NCBI RefSeq assembly: GCF_026262505.1
Contig: NC_067207.1
Span: 31,712,082 to 31,776,081, forward strand
Direction: 5' to 3'
Length of the DNA stretch: 64,000 nucleotides
From: Trichomonas vaginalis G3
Lineage: Eukaryota > Parabasalia > Trichomonadida > Trichomonadidae
The position numbers were made by a program, and so were the translations under genes. The notes beneath the pieces were generated by a model that made no database searches, was not told the origin of the DNA, and was given only the letters and a program-made list of their open reading frames with translations. Shown here piece after piece: positions 30,732 to 40,728 of the stretch; positions within the stretch are counted from its first letter, which is position 1, and every line of letters starts with the position of its first letter.

Positions 30732-31755
30732 TAAACATTTAATTTATTATAATTAATTTTTTATTACAGTATAGTAAAAAATGCTATAAATAAATTATTA
30801 TATTTTATTAAAATGTGACTTTTAATAGTAAGTGAATAAAATAAATCAGGAATTGGGAAAGAAATAAGGTTAATTAAAAATAATGAAAATTACAAGTTTA
30901 AGGTTAATGAAAAAGTGACAATGGGCGAGTTTGTCCCCCACTCTGAAGAAGTAATTTAAAACGATTTTATTTATGATCAAATTTTATATATTTTTTGGAT
31001 CAAATCCATTTTAATAGAATTTATATACTATTCATCTATTAGTAAACACTACCGTATATTATTTTTTAAGCTATCTTATTTTTTGAACTTTTATTCAAAT
31101 CTTTGGTCGCAAGAAGAATTGCATGATAAATAAAAACATTTAATCAAAGTCAATTTTATTTTTCATATTCAAATGGACTGAGTGTTAACATTTAACATTT
31201 TTTGCTAATTGTCGTCAAAAATTAGGCGTAAAGCAAAAATTGATATTTCATATGGTTTTATGATAGATAAGCATTATATTCCCACTCATTATATTCGTAA
31301 ATTTTGAGGTTTATCCTTCGCTTTTAAGATCATTGAATTTGATTTTTATATAAAATAGTTATATATTAGAAAATAATATGAGTTTATGTGATATTATTTT
31401 TCAGAAGATTTCATTCTATATGCCTATGAAAAGTACTCTCAAAACTAACTTTTTCCTAATTATAATTAAATCTAGAATATTGTATTATGCTTAGTATTAT
31501 TTCATTTTTCTCATTCAATTTAGAATTTACAAATGTCAAAAAATTGAGAGCTGTCACTTTTGATGAATTTCTGTTTATTACAGTATATATTTATATATGT
31601 ATATATTTATATATGTATATATGCATGTATTTATATATGTATATTTATTTAAAAAAATTAAAAATAATATAATTAAAATTTATTTATATTTTAAATTTCA
31701 TACTGATCTTCGATTCCAATTTGTGAATTGATATCATTAACAATTGAATTTCGGT

Positions 31756-32118
31756 GCACCCCTATGAGAGCGCTGGCGACCGAAACACCACTAGTAAGAT
31801 TGTGTATTAGAAACTGCTTCATGCTGTGTTGAGTAAGCTTCGATGTCTTTGTAGGATAGCTTTCTGAGAGCGAAACAAGATAGTGTTGAAAAAAAAATTG
31901 AAAATCTGAGAGACTGTGCAAGAGCCAACGACCAAAACACTACCAGTAAGATACAGCAGTAGTAGCTGCTTCATGCTGCATTGAGTATTGTTGAATAATT
32001 TGAAGTAGTGGTTTTTGAAATCAGCACCCCTATGAGAGCGCTGGCGACCGAAACACCACTAGTAAGATTGTGTATTAGAAACTGCTTCATGCTGTGTTGA
32101 GTAAGCTTCGATATCTTT
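31756..32118. repeat. 95-bp direct repeats in the outermost MULE-like element
   Basis: 31756-31850 and 32024-32118 are the same 95-bp sequence with one difference (GCACCCCTATGAGAGCGCTG start). A degenerate third copy lies between them at about 31918-31990. No coding signal. Confidence 0.85.
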
Positions 32119-32410
32119 ATCAGACCACCTTTAAATTAACCACTCACATTCTCACTGTGGTCCATCTAAAATTTGTAAACTTTATGACATAAAATTATAT
32201 TATATGCAGGATCCCACCTATTACTTAATCTTTTTGGAATAAATGTTTTATAATATTTATCGATTGATTGTAATTTTTTGTATAAAAAAGTTTTTTATTT
32301 ATATTAAAAATATATTCGGTTAATGATATTATCTTATAATTTGTAAATAAATCTAGTAATAAAATAACTTTAATAGTTGGTGTCACTTTTTCGAAAATTC
32401 TGGTTTTTTC

Positions 32411-32490
32411 TCTAATGTCTTCGAAACCCTTCCTCCACTCATTTTATTTACTGCGTCATAAGCTCCAAGTGCTTTTGCTCCAAATGCTAA
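32411..32490. repeat. 80-bp duplication of Polinton gene (right copy)
   Basis: Direct repeat of 27480-27559. This copy is closer to the sequence of element 1, so the left copy carries the changes. Confidence 0.85.
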
Positions 32491-32532
32491 TGCTTTTGTT
32501 CCCATTGCGCCTAAAGCTGCCCAAGCTACCAT

Positions 32533-32757
32533 TTACACCATATTAAAATCATCTCTCTTCAATATTATCTCATAAAAGTTCTCGTTACTGGAGAAAGTCA
32601 ATGAAACATAAACGTTCTCACGGGCTTCGCCCTCATCGCTTTGCGGTCTATCTAACTTCTTTCTTATCTCATCTATACGCTTCAAAATGTCTGAACAATT
32701 GCTAACATCTTCTACAACGGTTATTTCATCATGAATGACCTTCAAGAACAAGCTCAT
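32533..32757 (-). CDS. 74-aa Polinton protein (element 2 copy)
   Basis: Near-identical to 1438-1662, including most of the in-frame double hairpin (GGGCTTCGCCC at 32622). Starts MSLFLKVIHDEITVVED. Function unknown. Confidence 0.6.
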   Translation of the reverse strand: MSLFLKVIHDEITVVEDVSNCSDILKRIDEIRKKLDRPQSDEGEARENVYVSLTFSSNENFYEIILKRDDFNMV

Positions 32758-33639
32758 TTAATATGCAATTAAAATCATTTCAATAATGAGTCCATCCTTT
32801 CCATCTTTAGGTAGCACAACATCTTTCATTGAAGAAGGTTCGACAAGTCTTATGTTAAACTTACTGACAAAGTTTGTTATACTATAATGCTTCGGTGGCG
32901 AATACATATAGTTTGAAAGACATAATATAGATTCTTCAGCAAATTCACTTATACTGGATTTTATAACAATGTTCTCACGAGACCAAATACCACCAATTGA
33001 CAATCTTGTAAGCAATCCTGCTGAACCTTCTACTGTAAACGTCGATGGTAACATTCCACGAAGGTCATCTATTGACATCTTTGAGTCACTGAATTTAAAT
33101 ATTTTCTTAAAGCAATCGTCATTATCTAACCATGCAATAGCTTTGAAGTTTTCATTCGAATATACATCTGCTTCATTAAATGTAAAACCTGACTTCTTTG
33201 CAGAGACGACTTTAAAATCTATTGAGTTTGTTTCAAAATTATATGCTATGGTAACTTCTGAAGGTAATGGATGCCCTTCCACAGTCAGTTGTTCTCTCAC
33301 TACCGTTTGAAGCTTTGTGTTAAAAACTTTCATGTCATCTCCTGTGTCTAGGTTCACATACACAGCAACAGGAAAACTATCTTGCTTCTTTGTTTCATCA
33401 TTATACCTCAAAACATTAAAGTTCTTCAATAATATTGTTCTTCCTGCTGGAATACTTCTAACTTGTCTGATTTCAATAGCTTTCTCACCTCCTACATACT
33501 CTACCCAGTGTCTTGGATATTCATAAGTATACTGACTTTCTTGAATTTTGGTAGGTTTCATCATAACATGTTCATAGTATATCTTTATACTCTTGTCAGT
33601 TAGACTCGGTGCTATGTTCTGAATATTTCTGACTTGCAT
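32758..33639 (-). CDS. Penton-like/minor capsid candidate A (whole copy)
   Basis: 293 aa from MQVRNIQNIAPSLTDKSIKI to DGLIIEMILIAY. I chose the ATG at 33639, next to the divergent ATPase start (16-bp spacer), because the longer open frame would run through the ATPase gene on the other strand. Strand order as in candidate C; see the entry at 1663 for the reasoning. Confidence 0.5.
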   Translation of the reverse strand: MQVRNIQNIAPSLTDKSIKIYYEHVMMKPTKIQESQYTYEYPRHWVEYVGGEKAIEIRQVRSIPAGRTILLKNFNVLRYNDETKKQDSFPVAVYVNLDTGDDMKVFNTKLQTVVREQLTVEGHPLPSEVTIAYNFETNSIDFKVVSAKKSGFTFNEADVYSNENFKAIAWLDNDDCFKKIFKFSDSKMSIDDLRGMLPSTFTVEGSAGLLTRLSIGGIWSRENIVIKSSISEFAEESILCLSNYMYSPPKHYSITNFVSKFNIRLVEPSSMKDVVLPKDGKDGLIIEMILIAY

Positions 33640-33655
33640 TTTTAATAAGATTAAA

Positions 33656-34543
33656 ATGAAGCATTTAATACATGACGTAGATGAAGACATGAATGAAAGC
33701 AGTGAAAAGCTCAACAGTTCTCTCATTCTTCCTTTCAGTAAGGACTATGAGTTCTGTTCAAATGATGTGTATTTCTATTGTGGAAAGATGGGTTCAGGTA
33801 AGACATTTAACCTCATTCGTCATATACTCATAACAGAGCGTTTAGGAAATGACTCATATTATGACCAAATCATTATATCAGCAACTTCAGACTCTATGGA
33901 CTCAACAGCGAAAACATTTATGTCAAAAGTTCAAGCCTCTGTCGTTAAAGTTCCAGACAGTGAACTCATTGAATTTCTTCAACGTTACATTCGACGTAAG
34001 AGGAAATATTATGCCATCGTTGAATTTATACAGTCAGGAATGCAAAAGACTTCTGAGGAGATGGAAAGAATTATTGACAAACACCACTTACGTCAGTACT
34101 CAGGAATTTACGATATGAACCGACTTACAAACTACATTCTGTCAAAACTTTCAAAATACCCCTTCAAAAAGTATCCTTCAAACACTCTGCTCGTTTGTGA
34201 CGACTTCGCCGGAAAAGGTTTAGTGTCAAAACCAGACTCACCATTAGCTAACATCATTACTAAAGTCAGACATTATCACTTAACTGTAGCAATACTTATG
34301 CAAACATGGAGGTTTTTAGCTTTAAACATAAAACGTCTCATAACTGACTTCGTTATCTTTCAAGGTTTCTCACGTTATGATATTGAACTCATTTGGAAAC
34401 AGTCAGGTATAACATTACCTTTTGAAGAAATTTGGGAAGCATATAAGTCTCTCATCTCTCCTCGTTCATACCTTGAGATTCATATCATGACTAATACCAT
34501 TAAAGTCAAAAATATTCCATGGGAACGACCAACATTGTTTTAA
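33656..34543 (+). CDS. A32-like DNA-packaging ATPase, 295 aa
   Basis: Whole copy. Walker A GKMGSGKT lies at residues 43-50. Walker B (TLLVCDDFAGKG) is near residues 177-188, and the sensor/arginine region HYHLTVAILMQTWR follows. Length and motif order fit the FtsK/HerA-type packaging ATPases of Polintons and NCLDVs. The N-terminus is acidic (HDVDEDMNESSEKL). Confidence 0.88.
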   Translation: MKHLIHDVDEDMNESSEKLNSSLILPFSKDYEFCSNDVYFYCGKMGSGKTFNLIRHILITERLGNDSYYDQIIISATSDSMDSTAKTFMSKVQASVVKVPDSELIEFLQRYIRRKRKYYAIVEFIQSGMQKTSEEMERIIDKHHLRQYSGIYDMNRLTNYILSKLSKYPFKKYPSNTLLVCDDFAGKGLVSKPDSPLANIITKVRHYHLTVAILMQTWRFLALNIKRLITDFVIFQGFSRYDIELIWKQSGITLPFEEIWEAYKSLISPRSYLEIHIMTNTIKVKNIPWERPTLF

Positions 34544-34941
34544 AGTTTAACCTTCAATTGACTGATGGTAAACAAATTCCATGCATCTCTGTCGCCATTT
34601 CTGTTAATATTTTTGCTGTCATTCATATCATCCACTTCCCCATCCGTTAGCTTTTGAGGATATGCGTTAGAATAGCTGTTCTTAAATGAAGGCTTTTCAC
34701 CTTTGAGAGCATAAACTCTATAACTTTCTGCATACTTTATGTTTGAACCTCCTGAGCCATCATTGACATAAATTTTTATAGGCTTCCACCCTTTGTTCAT
34801 ATTCCTGCTTCTTCCCTTTGCTCTTTTGTTCAGTAGTTCTACATCTTTATACACAGCTCCTGTCTCAGTGAATTCAACAATATTTTCATTCGTTAGCTTT
34901 ACATTCAAACCCTTGTCGAGTATATTGTTCATTTCATACAT
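34540..34941 (-). CDS. 134-aa Polinton protein (element 2 copy)
   Basis: Same protein as 3443-3844. Its stop overlaps that of the ATPase by 4 bases, and it shares a 25-bp bidirectional spacer with the 204-aa gene. Unknown function. Confidence 0.55.
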   Translation of the reverse strand: MYEMNNILDKGLNVKLTNENIVEFTETGAVYKDVELLNKRAKGRSRNMNKGWKPIKIYVNDGSGGSNIKYAESYRVYALKGEKPSFKNSYSNAYPQKLTDGEVDDMNDSKNINRNGDRDAWNLFTISQLKVKL

Positions 34942-34966
34942 ATAAAAGGTTTTTATTCTATATGAA

Positions 34967-35581
34967 ATGAGAAGCAAATCCATCTTAGCTGGTGCCGTTA
35001 ATGTTCCAATTGAACCAACATCAAATGTTGACTCACGAACGACAAACAATATTGTCATAAAGAACTATAGTTCAGAGTGTTTGAAAGAAAAGGAGCCAGA
35101 ACTTAAGTCGGTGAATTTAAACTCAGCTTCAAACGCTAACGCTACATCAGATGTTAAGTTAGAGTATCCACCATTAGACCAAATTCTTTCAAGAGAAGCC
35201 AACGACAACCCTTACACAAATGTTCAAACAAATCCTTCAGATAACGTAGACCATTACCTTCTTCAGTTATACCAAACAATTTTACTCAAAGACGATAAGA
35301 AGCTTTTGATAAATCTTATAAGTAAGAACCAAATAATTCTAACAAAGGAGGACCTTGAAAATGTTATATCACGAATAACAGGGAAACAATGTGTCATTGA
35401 CTATCTCGACCCTGAAATCGAATGCTGTGGTCAAACTCCAATATTCATGAAAATAGGTAACATCCGCATCATTGAAACACCAGGAACTACAGGAGTTGAG
35501 TTTAAGTATAAATATTCAAACGAGTATACAAAACTTTCAACAGAATATAAGCTTTGTTTGAAATATGTTTTAGTAAATTAA
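34967..35581 (+). CDS. 204-aa Polinton protein (element 2 copy)
   Basis: Collinear with 3870-4484 with a handful of substitutions, mostly in the linker (CLKEKEPELKSVNLNSASN). No family recognised. Confidence 0.6.
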   Translation: MRSKSILAGAVNVPIEPTSNVDSRTTNNIVIKNYSSECLKEKEPELKSVNLNSASNANATSDVKLEYPPLDQILSREANDNPYTNVQTNPSDNVDHYLLQLYQTILLKDDKKLLINLISKNQIILTKEDLENVISRITGKQCVIDYLDPEIECCGQTPIFMKIGNIRIIETPGTTGVEFKYKYSNEYTKLSTEYKLCLKYVLVN

Positions 35582-35588
35582 AACAGTC

Positions 35589-35620
35589 AGGACCTTCGGT
35601 CTTGGCGCTTTGCGCCGTCA
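35589..35620. repeat. GC-rich double hairpin after the 204-aa gene
   Basis: GACCTTCGGTC, TTG, GCGCTTTGCGC, flanked by CAGTCAG and CGTCAGTC. It lies in a 50-bp spacer that element 1 does not have, so it is a recent gain in element 2 or a loss in element 1. Confidence 0.75.
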
Positions 35621-35632
35621 GTCAAAAAAATT

Positions 35633-35875
35633 TCAAGTTAGCAATTTGTAATATCTATCCAAAACTTCTTCAACACTATCGAACTCATCTTCATAATGCA
35701 AACATAATCTTATTGACTTGGTGCAGTTTTCACTAACACAATATTTTTCTGTTCTCTTGACTGACATAACTAACTCATTTGTTTCATCAAACAGCAACAA
35801 CCAAAGTTCATGACCTAATACATAACATTCATACTTTATATTTTTAGCTCTGAGTTCTCTTGTAAGCTGTTGCAT
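35633..35875 (-). CDS. 79-80-aa Polinton protein (element 2 copy)
   Basis: Same as 4481-4720. It starts MQQLTRELRAKNIKYECYVL and overlaps the upstream penton-like gene by 40 bp. Unknown function. Confidence 0.5.
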   Translation of the reverse strand: MQQLTRELRAKNIKYECYVLGHELWLLLFDETNELVMSVKRTEKYCVSENCTKSIRLCLHYEDEFDSVEEVLDRYYKLLT

Positions 35876-36612
35876 TTAATATTTTCTAAAAAGTCAACTT
35901 CAACAGTCATTCGCACTGGTGCCTTCAGTTCTACAGGCTCTCCTTGAAAGTCAACAAGTCTGAATTGCATGTCTTTCAAATTATGAGGACTAATGCGAAC
36001 CCATTTACCTAAATGAGTTGCTATGACAGGAACGTTTGGAATGAACATTGAATTGACTGCATAACAGAAGGATTTATATTCTACTGAACCTTTACTATTA
36101 ACTCCTGAAATACCTGTGACATTAGCTATTTTTGACTCAATGTACAAACAATTGTCATAACATACGTATGGAACAGATTTCATCTCAATCGTTTTGTCAA
36201 CACTTTTCAAAGGAAATGTCATATGGTATGCTCCCAGAAGCAATTGAACTCTATGACTCATTCGTGTTATCTTAAACTCCTTCACATAACTGAACTTCAA
36301 AACTCCTGCAATAAGTTTAACATTCATTAAGTTTTCTTCGTTATCCTTGTTTATTGTAGTATTTATGAGAACATTTAACACTCCAGCTAATGTTTCCATC
36401 TTATATTCTACATTATTGTGAAATCTTATTTCGTGCTTCTTTCCATCTATTTCAAGCTCCATGAAATCTGTTTCATCTGTTATGACAAAAGTTGCGATAG
36501 TATTGAAGTCAAGAACTCTGAAAGCAAGCGCTTCATTCTGAAGACCTAAGTTTGTTTGTAGCTTTACTGTCCCGTATTCGTTCGGGTCTGTACTTTGTAA
36601 ATAGAACAACAT
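35836..36612 (-). CDS. Penton-like/minor capsid candidate B (whole copy), 258 aa
   Basis: MLFYLQSTDPNEYGTVKLQT; strands FATFVITDET-like and FMELEIDGKKHEIRF; then a helix (YKMETLAGVLNVLINTT); then FKITRMSHRVQLLLGAYHMT. The end ISPHNLKDMQFRLVDFQGEP is followed by VRMTVEVDF. The helix followed by LLLGAYHMTF recalls the 'LA..LG' signature of penton-like proteins in Polintons and adintoviruses. Divergent from the fiber gene by 17 bp. Confidence 0.5.
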   Translation of the reverse strand: MLFYLQSTDPNEYGTVKLQTNLGLQNEALAFRVLDFNTIATFVITDETDFMELEIDGKKHEIRFHNNVEYKMETLAGVLNVLINTTINKDNEENLMNVKLIAGVLKFSYVKEFKITRMSHRVQLLLGAYHMTFPLKSVDKTIEMKSVPYVCYDNCLYIESKIANVTGISGVNSKGSVEYKSFCYAVNSMFIPNVPVIATHLGKWVRISPHNLKDMQFRLVDFQGEPVELKAPVRMTVEVDFLENIKCNSLQENSELKI

Positions 36613-36629
36613 TTTATTCTTATTAAAAT

Positions 36630-39582
36630 ATGACTATTGCTGCATATGCGTATGAAGCTGACAGAGCTAAACGTTTATATTTTGGTCAATACTCTCTCAC
36701 ACTTACTGACAAATATATTGTTATTTCTGATGGAAATACTGAGAAATATATAACATGGAAGGACTATGAAAAGTTTGACCCTATTTTAACTCCATGTACT
36801 ATGCCATTCATTGTAAATGGTGAAATTATTGAAAAAGATAACACAACAGTTTATAGGTCTGTTTATGAAGCATTAGAATATATGTTGAATTATAATCCCG
36901 AAAGATTTGATCCAAGCACTACGCCATGCACAATGCCCTTTATTAAGGACGGTGAAATCGTAAGAGTTCCGAATTCAACGGTTTATACAGCTGTTCAAAA
37001 CAGTTTACAAAACATTTTGGCAAATATCTTTAATTCAGAAACTACAGAAATAAAATTACCGTATATAACAGATGCTAAAGAAATTAAATCAAAAACAACA
37101 ACATTATTTACGTCACTTAATGATTTAATGACTTATATCATTAATACTCCTTCTCCGACTACGGCATTTGATCCAAACACGACGGTTTGCAGTGTACCTT
37201 TCATTAAGGACAGTTCAGTAATTGAATTAAGGGATTCAACAGTTAATGAATCATTAAAGGCTTCATTAATGAAAATCATTGATTTTAACTCATTCATGAA
37301 TACATATAATTCATTCATTAATGTTTCATACACTTCTAAAGAAGGTGAGTCAAAAACTATAGATAAAGCGGTGTATGAAATAAAAGCATCAATGACGAAA
37401 TTGAATTCGTTAACTTTTGATGGTGATAGTTCTGTTAACAGCATGACATCAGGAAAAACGATTTTAACGAAAGAATATTTAAAATCTCATGTTAGTGAGT
37501 TCGTTGAAATTGAAAAAGAAGGCGGAATTAAGTTCGATCCACTGGGTTTCATTTTCAACTTAGCGAATGCGGGTGTTAGTTTCGCTGAATGGACAACTAT
37601 ACAGAGTGAAATAAATGCAATATGGACGTTTTTGGGGTCAAAAGCGGGAATGGGTGAGCTTGTAAATGCTGCAAGAACATTAGGTGAAACGGGAAATTTT
37701 GTAGATGGTTTTAAAAGACTTGTTTCAAATGTTTTAACAAACACAAAGAAATTATTTAGATATACCATACATAACGGCCAGATTTTCGAACAGGTAGCAA
37801 CAAACCCTCCGGTTATGGCTGCGTTGATGGTGGCTAGAGACATAAAGCTGCGTAGCGACGAGGGCGAAGCCCACGAAGAAAAGGAGAAACCAGAGGATAC
37901 GGGTCAGGTTATTCGAGACATTAAAAACGTGTATCCTGAAGTTATTGATTTATTTAGAGGTGTTAATGATTCGATTTCAAATCATTCTATAACCCTTGAT
38001 GAAGAGAATAAATTAACAGATTATATATTCGTCATTATTGCAGAACTAATGAAGAGAATAAATGAAAAAGGTATAGCTGATATCATTAATGTAAGTGATG
38101 TAATGATGAAAAGAAATTTTGACTCATTATTTACAGAACCGAAAACAGAATATAGTCTTTATGACGTAATTAATGAATTAATGAAAAAGATTAATGATAA
38201 TAAGAGTTCTGGCGGAAGAGTTGAATTAGAGGTGAATGATGTTAATGAGAAATTAGATAATAAAGCAGATAAAAACCATGTTCATTATATAAGTTCAGAT
38301 GAACAGATTATAACGGATTATCATGAATATTTAACACAGGATGAAAAAGTGAAGACAAAAGATGTTAATGAAAGAAGATATAAATTCATTCGTGCTAAAG
38401 GTTATGACATACACTGTACTGTACAGTATGACACGGGTAAAGCACCAGAAGCATTTGGTTATAACGATGAAATTTATGCTTCATACTTCTTTGTTAACGG
38501 TGTATTAGTTGAACCAAGATTTACTTTGAGAGTTAAGGCAAAAATAACTTTTGAAGATGCTATTAAAAGTAAAGCTGACAAAGATGAACTTGACGCAACG
38601 AACAAAGTTTTGAAATCTCATAAACAATATCTCCGATATAAATGAACTTCAAGCTACATTAAATAGTAAAGCTGACAAGAACCATACACATGAATCCTTC
38701 ACTACTGTTAGAGCAGACGACATAATATTGAACTATACCCTTGGTTCAAGTGCACCTTTAGAGAATCCAAGTACAAGCGTAAAAGATACACTAAACTCCT
38801 TAAATAACAAATGTATAAATATCAAAGGTCATGTCAGAAACTTTGAAACATATGAACTACCAGCAATGTTAGATAAAAAAGCAGATAAAGAACATACACA
38901 TAACTCCTTCTCAAATGTTGCTATAGAAAGTATTGAAGGAACGGTTGGCGGAACTGGTGGGGATGCATTATATTATAAACCTCCTAACTTTCCACAAGGT
39001 TTAACATCGAATGAAAACATAACAACGAAGAAAGAAATTAGCTGTAAAAATGTTTATGTCATGGATGATGAAAATAATGTTAAATTCACTGCTCAAGATT
39101 TATATGATAAGAAAGCTGACAAAACAGAGCTTCAAACATTAAAGACTGAAATACTTCAAACATTATATCCTATAGGCTCTATTTATACGTCAATGAACTC
39201 AACAAATCCAGCAAGTGTTTTAGGTTTTGGTACGTGGCAGCAGATTGTAGACAAATTCTTATACTGTGCTAACTCTTCAAAGCAAACAGGAGGCTCAAAG
39301 AAAATTAAAGAAGCAAACTTACCTGCGCACACTCATACAGGAACTACAAACTTTTCTGGCGACCATAGCCACTCATTAAGAGACCACCCATTATACAACT
39401 CAGACTATGAAGCTGGCAATGACGTTTTATCTCCATCTTATAACAATTCAGCAAAAAAGACTTTTCGACCAACTGAACCAGGAGGAAATCATACACATAC
39501 ATTTACAACAAATCCAACAGGAAGTGGAGCAGATTATATGCCACCATTTATGACGGTTTATGCATGGTACCGCGTTCAATGA
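36630..39582 (+). pseudogene. Fiber-like protein with tail-collar-like end (element 2)
   Basis: The larger part is open (671 codons from 36630). It shows three repeats of FDPxxTxCxxPFIxxxxxI (the first near residue 49) and a long helical middle. Later shaft segments repeat KADKxxL/H. The C-terminal part has YPIGSIYTSMNSTNPASVLG, GTWQQI, GGSKKIKEANLPAHTHTG, H-x-H loops and MPPFMTVYAWYR, the pattern of phage tail-collar/gp10 C-terminal domains. About one break. It would be the largest structural protein of the element. Confidence 0.75.
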
Positions 39583-39614
39583 ACGCGCTTGAGCCTGCTT
39601 TGCAGGCTTACCGT
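39573..39614. repeat. GC-rich double hairpin at the fiber stop
   Basis: GCGTTCAATGAACGC, CTTGA, then GCCTGCTTTGCAGGC. The first palindrome spans the stop codon, so the last residues of the fiber (YRVQ) are encoded by the hairpin. Element 1 has no such palindromes after its fiber gene. Confidence 0.75.
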
Positions 39615-39642
39615 CTTGAATAAAATCTTTATTTTTACATAA

Positions 39643-40728
39643 ATGAGTTTAAAAGAAGTATTCGAATCATCACCGTGGAGGTCATTTAAGAAGTTCAATG
39701 AAGCTGCAAAGAGTTGGGGATTTACTAACAGAGCTGAAGTGAAAAGGTTCTTTGACAAAAATGTTGTAAATCAAACAAAAATAAACCCTTACGACTACTT
39801 TTTACCAATTTACTCCAACACTCCTGACGCATACCAATTTGACACTCTCATTCAAAGCAGAAAAGGAGGCCATAAACCATTCCTCATCTTCATAAATGTT
39901 AACACTCATAAAGCATATGCATATCCAATGAAAAATAAAGGAACTCGTGAAGTGTTAAGAGTTTTACAAAAGTTTGTAGCAGAACATAGCCCAAGTACTT
40001 TAACATCAGACCAAGACAGTGCATACCTCAGCAATGAAATCACAGAATTTCTCATTAAGCATAACATAACTCACTACACTACTGAAGACCATAACCATAA
40101 CATACTCGGTATCATAAACCGCTTCATAAGGACTCTCAGAGATTTAAATCAAGAGCGAGACTTTACCGAAGAAACAATGAAACATTTTCTCGAAGTATAT
40201 AATTCCTCAACACATTCTACAACAGGACATACACCAAATTCAATGACACAACAACAAGAAGAAAAGTATATACAAAAGAAACGAAGCCAAACACAAAATA
40301 TCAGAAATTCAACACAATTTACCCTCATTCCTGGTACAAAAGTTCGTGTAGTTCTTGACGACAAACCGTTGACAAAGAAACGTTTAAGGTTAAGTAGAAA
40401 CTATTATATCATAGACTCTACGCAAGGTAATGGATATCTTATAAAAGCTGCTGACGACTCCATTGCATTTTATCCTCGTCATACATTAGTTGAAAGTAGT
40501 AATGGCAAACTTGCTGAAACCATTGACGAAGCAAAGCGAGGAGTGGTTATTGAAATACTTGGCTATAACATAAACGATGACACTTATAAAGTAAGATATG
40601 AAGGAGGCGTTGAAGATGTTATACCATCTAAGAACTTGAGAGAGTCGAAGCCAACACATCTGGGACCATTAGAGCGGGAGTACTGGAAGGATAAAAATAA
40701 GCCAGAAAGAATAAGAAAATTCTTCTAA
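39643..40728 (+). CDS. Retrovirus-like integrase (c-int), 361 aa
   Basis: Open throughout. A helical N-terminus (MSLKEVFESSPWRSFKKFNE; WGFTNRAEVKRFFDK) is followed by the RNase-H core with AYQFDTLIQSRKGG and TLTSDQDSAYLSNE. NHNILGIINRFIRTLRDLNQ and the HSTTGHTPNSM helix come next. The C-terminus has an SH3/chromo-like domain (VVIEILGYNINDDTYKVRYE). It serves the element's insertion step. The ATG follows TTTATTTTTACATAA. Confidence 0.85.
   Translation: MSLKEVFESSPWRSFKKFNEAAKSWGFTNRAEVKRFFDKNVVNQTKINPYDYFLPIYSNTPDAYQFDTLIQSRKGGHKPFLIFINVNTHKAYAYPMKNKGTREVLRVLQKFVAEHSPSTLTSDQDSAYLSNEITEFLIKHNITHYTTEDHNHNILGIINRFIRTLRDLNQERDFTEETMKHFLEVYNSSTHSTTGHTPNSMTQQQEEKYIQKKRSQTQNIRNSTQFTLIPGTKVRVVLDDKPLTKKRLRLSRNYYIIDSTQGNGYLIKAADDSIAFYPRHTLVESSNGKLAETIDEAKRGVVIEILGYNINDDTYKVRYEGGVEDVIPSKNLRESKPTHLGPLEREYWKDKNKPERIRKFF

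Larger units (their letters stand above)
28534..30943. mobile_element. Complete MULE DNA transposon, 2410 bp
   Basis: Flanked by a perfect 9-bp target duplication, TGAAGAAGT (28525-28533 and 30944-30952), the typical Mutator-like length. The TIRs of about 34 bp have five mismatches. They start GAG and contain GGGACA, then GCCCATTGTCACTTTTT. Inside lie a 121-bp tandem array and one intact transposase gene. The perfect duplication, open gene and identical tandem units mark it as recent and possibly still active. Confidence 0.9.
27911..31583. mobile_element. Foldback element with long arms, containing a MULE
   Basis: Left arm 27911-28533 and right arm 30944-31583 are inverted copies over most of their length. 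They share the tips (AGAAATTCATCAAAAGTGAC) and the inner 470 bp or so. About 140 bp near the right tip (31413-31556) is unrelated to the left arm. The two arms meet at TGAAGAAGT, where the MULE is inserted. A half copy at 54069-54740 shows the centre uninterrupted. No gene of its own. Confidence 0.75.
27569..32401. mobile_element. Outermost nested MULE-like element
   Basis: Inverted ends of 22 bp with one mismatch: AGAATTT-A/T-CGAAAAAGTGACAC at 27569-27590 and its inverse at 32380-32401. Nine bases separate each end from the 80-bp flanking repeat, but those 9-mers differ (GAGTGTGGT and GGTTTTTTC). Its own body is 27591-27910 and 31584-32379: an AT satellite and a run of direct repeats, without a gene. 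The foldback element sits inside its satellite. Confidence 0.6.
27074..32532 (-). pseudogene. Small Ala/Gly-rich Polinton protein, split by nested insertion
   Basis: Counterpart of 912-1437. The N-terminal part starts at 32532 (MVAWAALGAMG...). The C-terminal part lies at 27074-27559 and ends in a basic tail (KKATKKKPRKRVIKQ). Between them is the 4.85-kb nested MULE-type insertion, flanked by an 80-bp duplicated piece of this gene. Confidence 0.65.
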
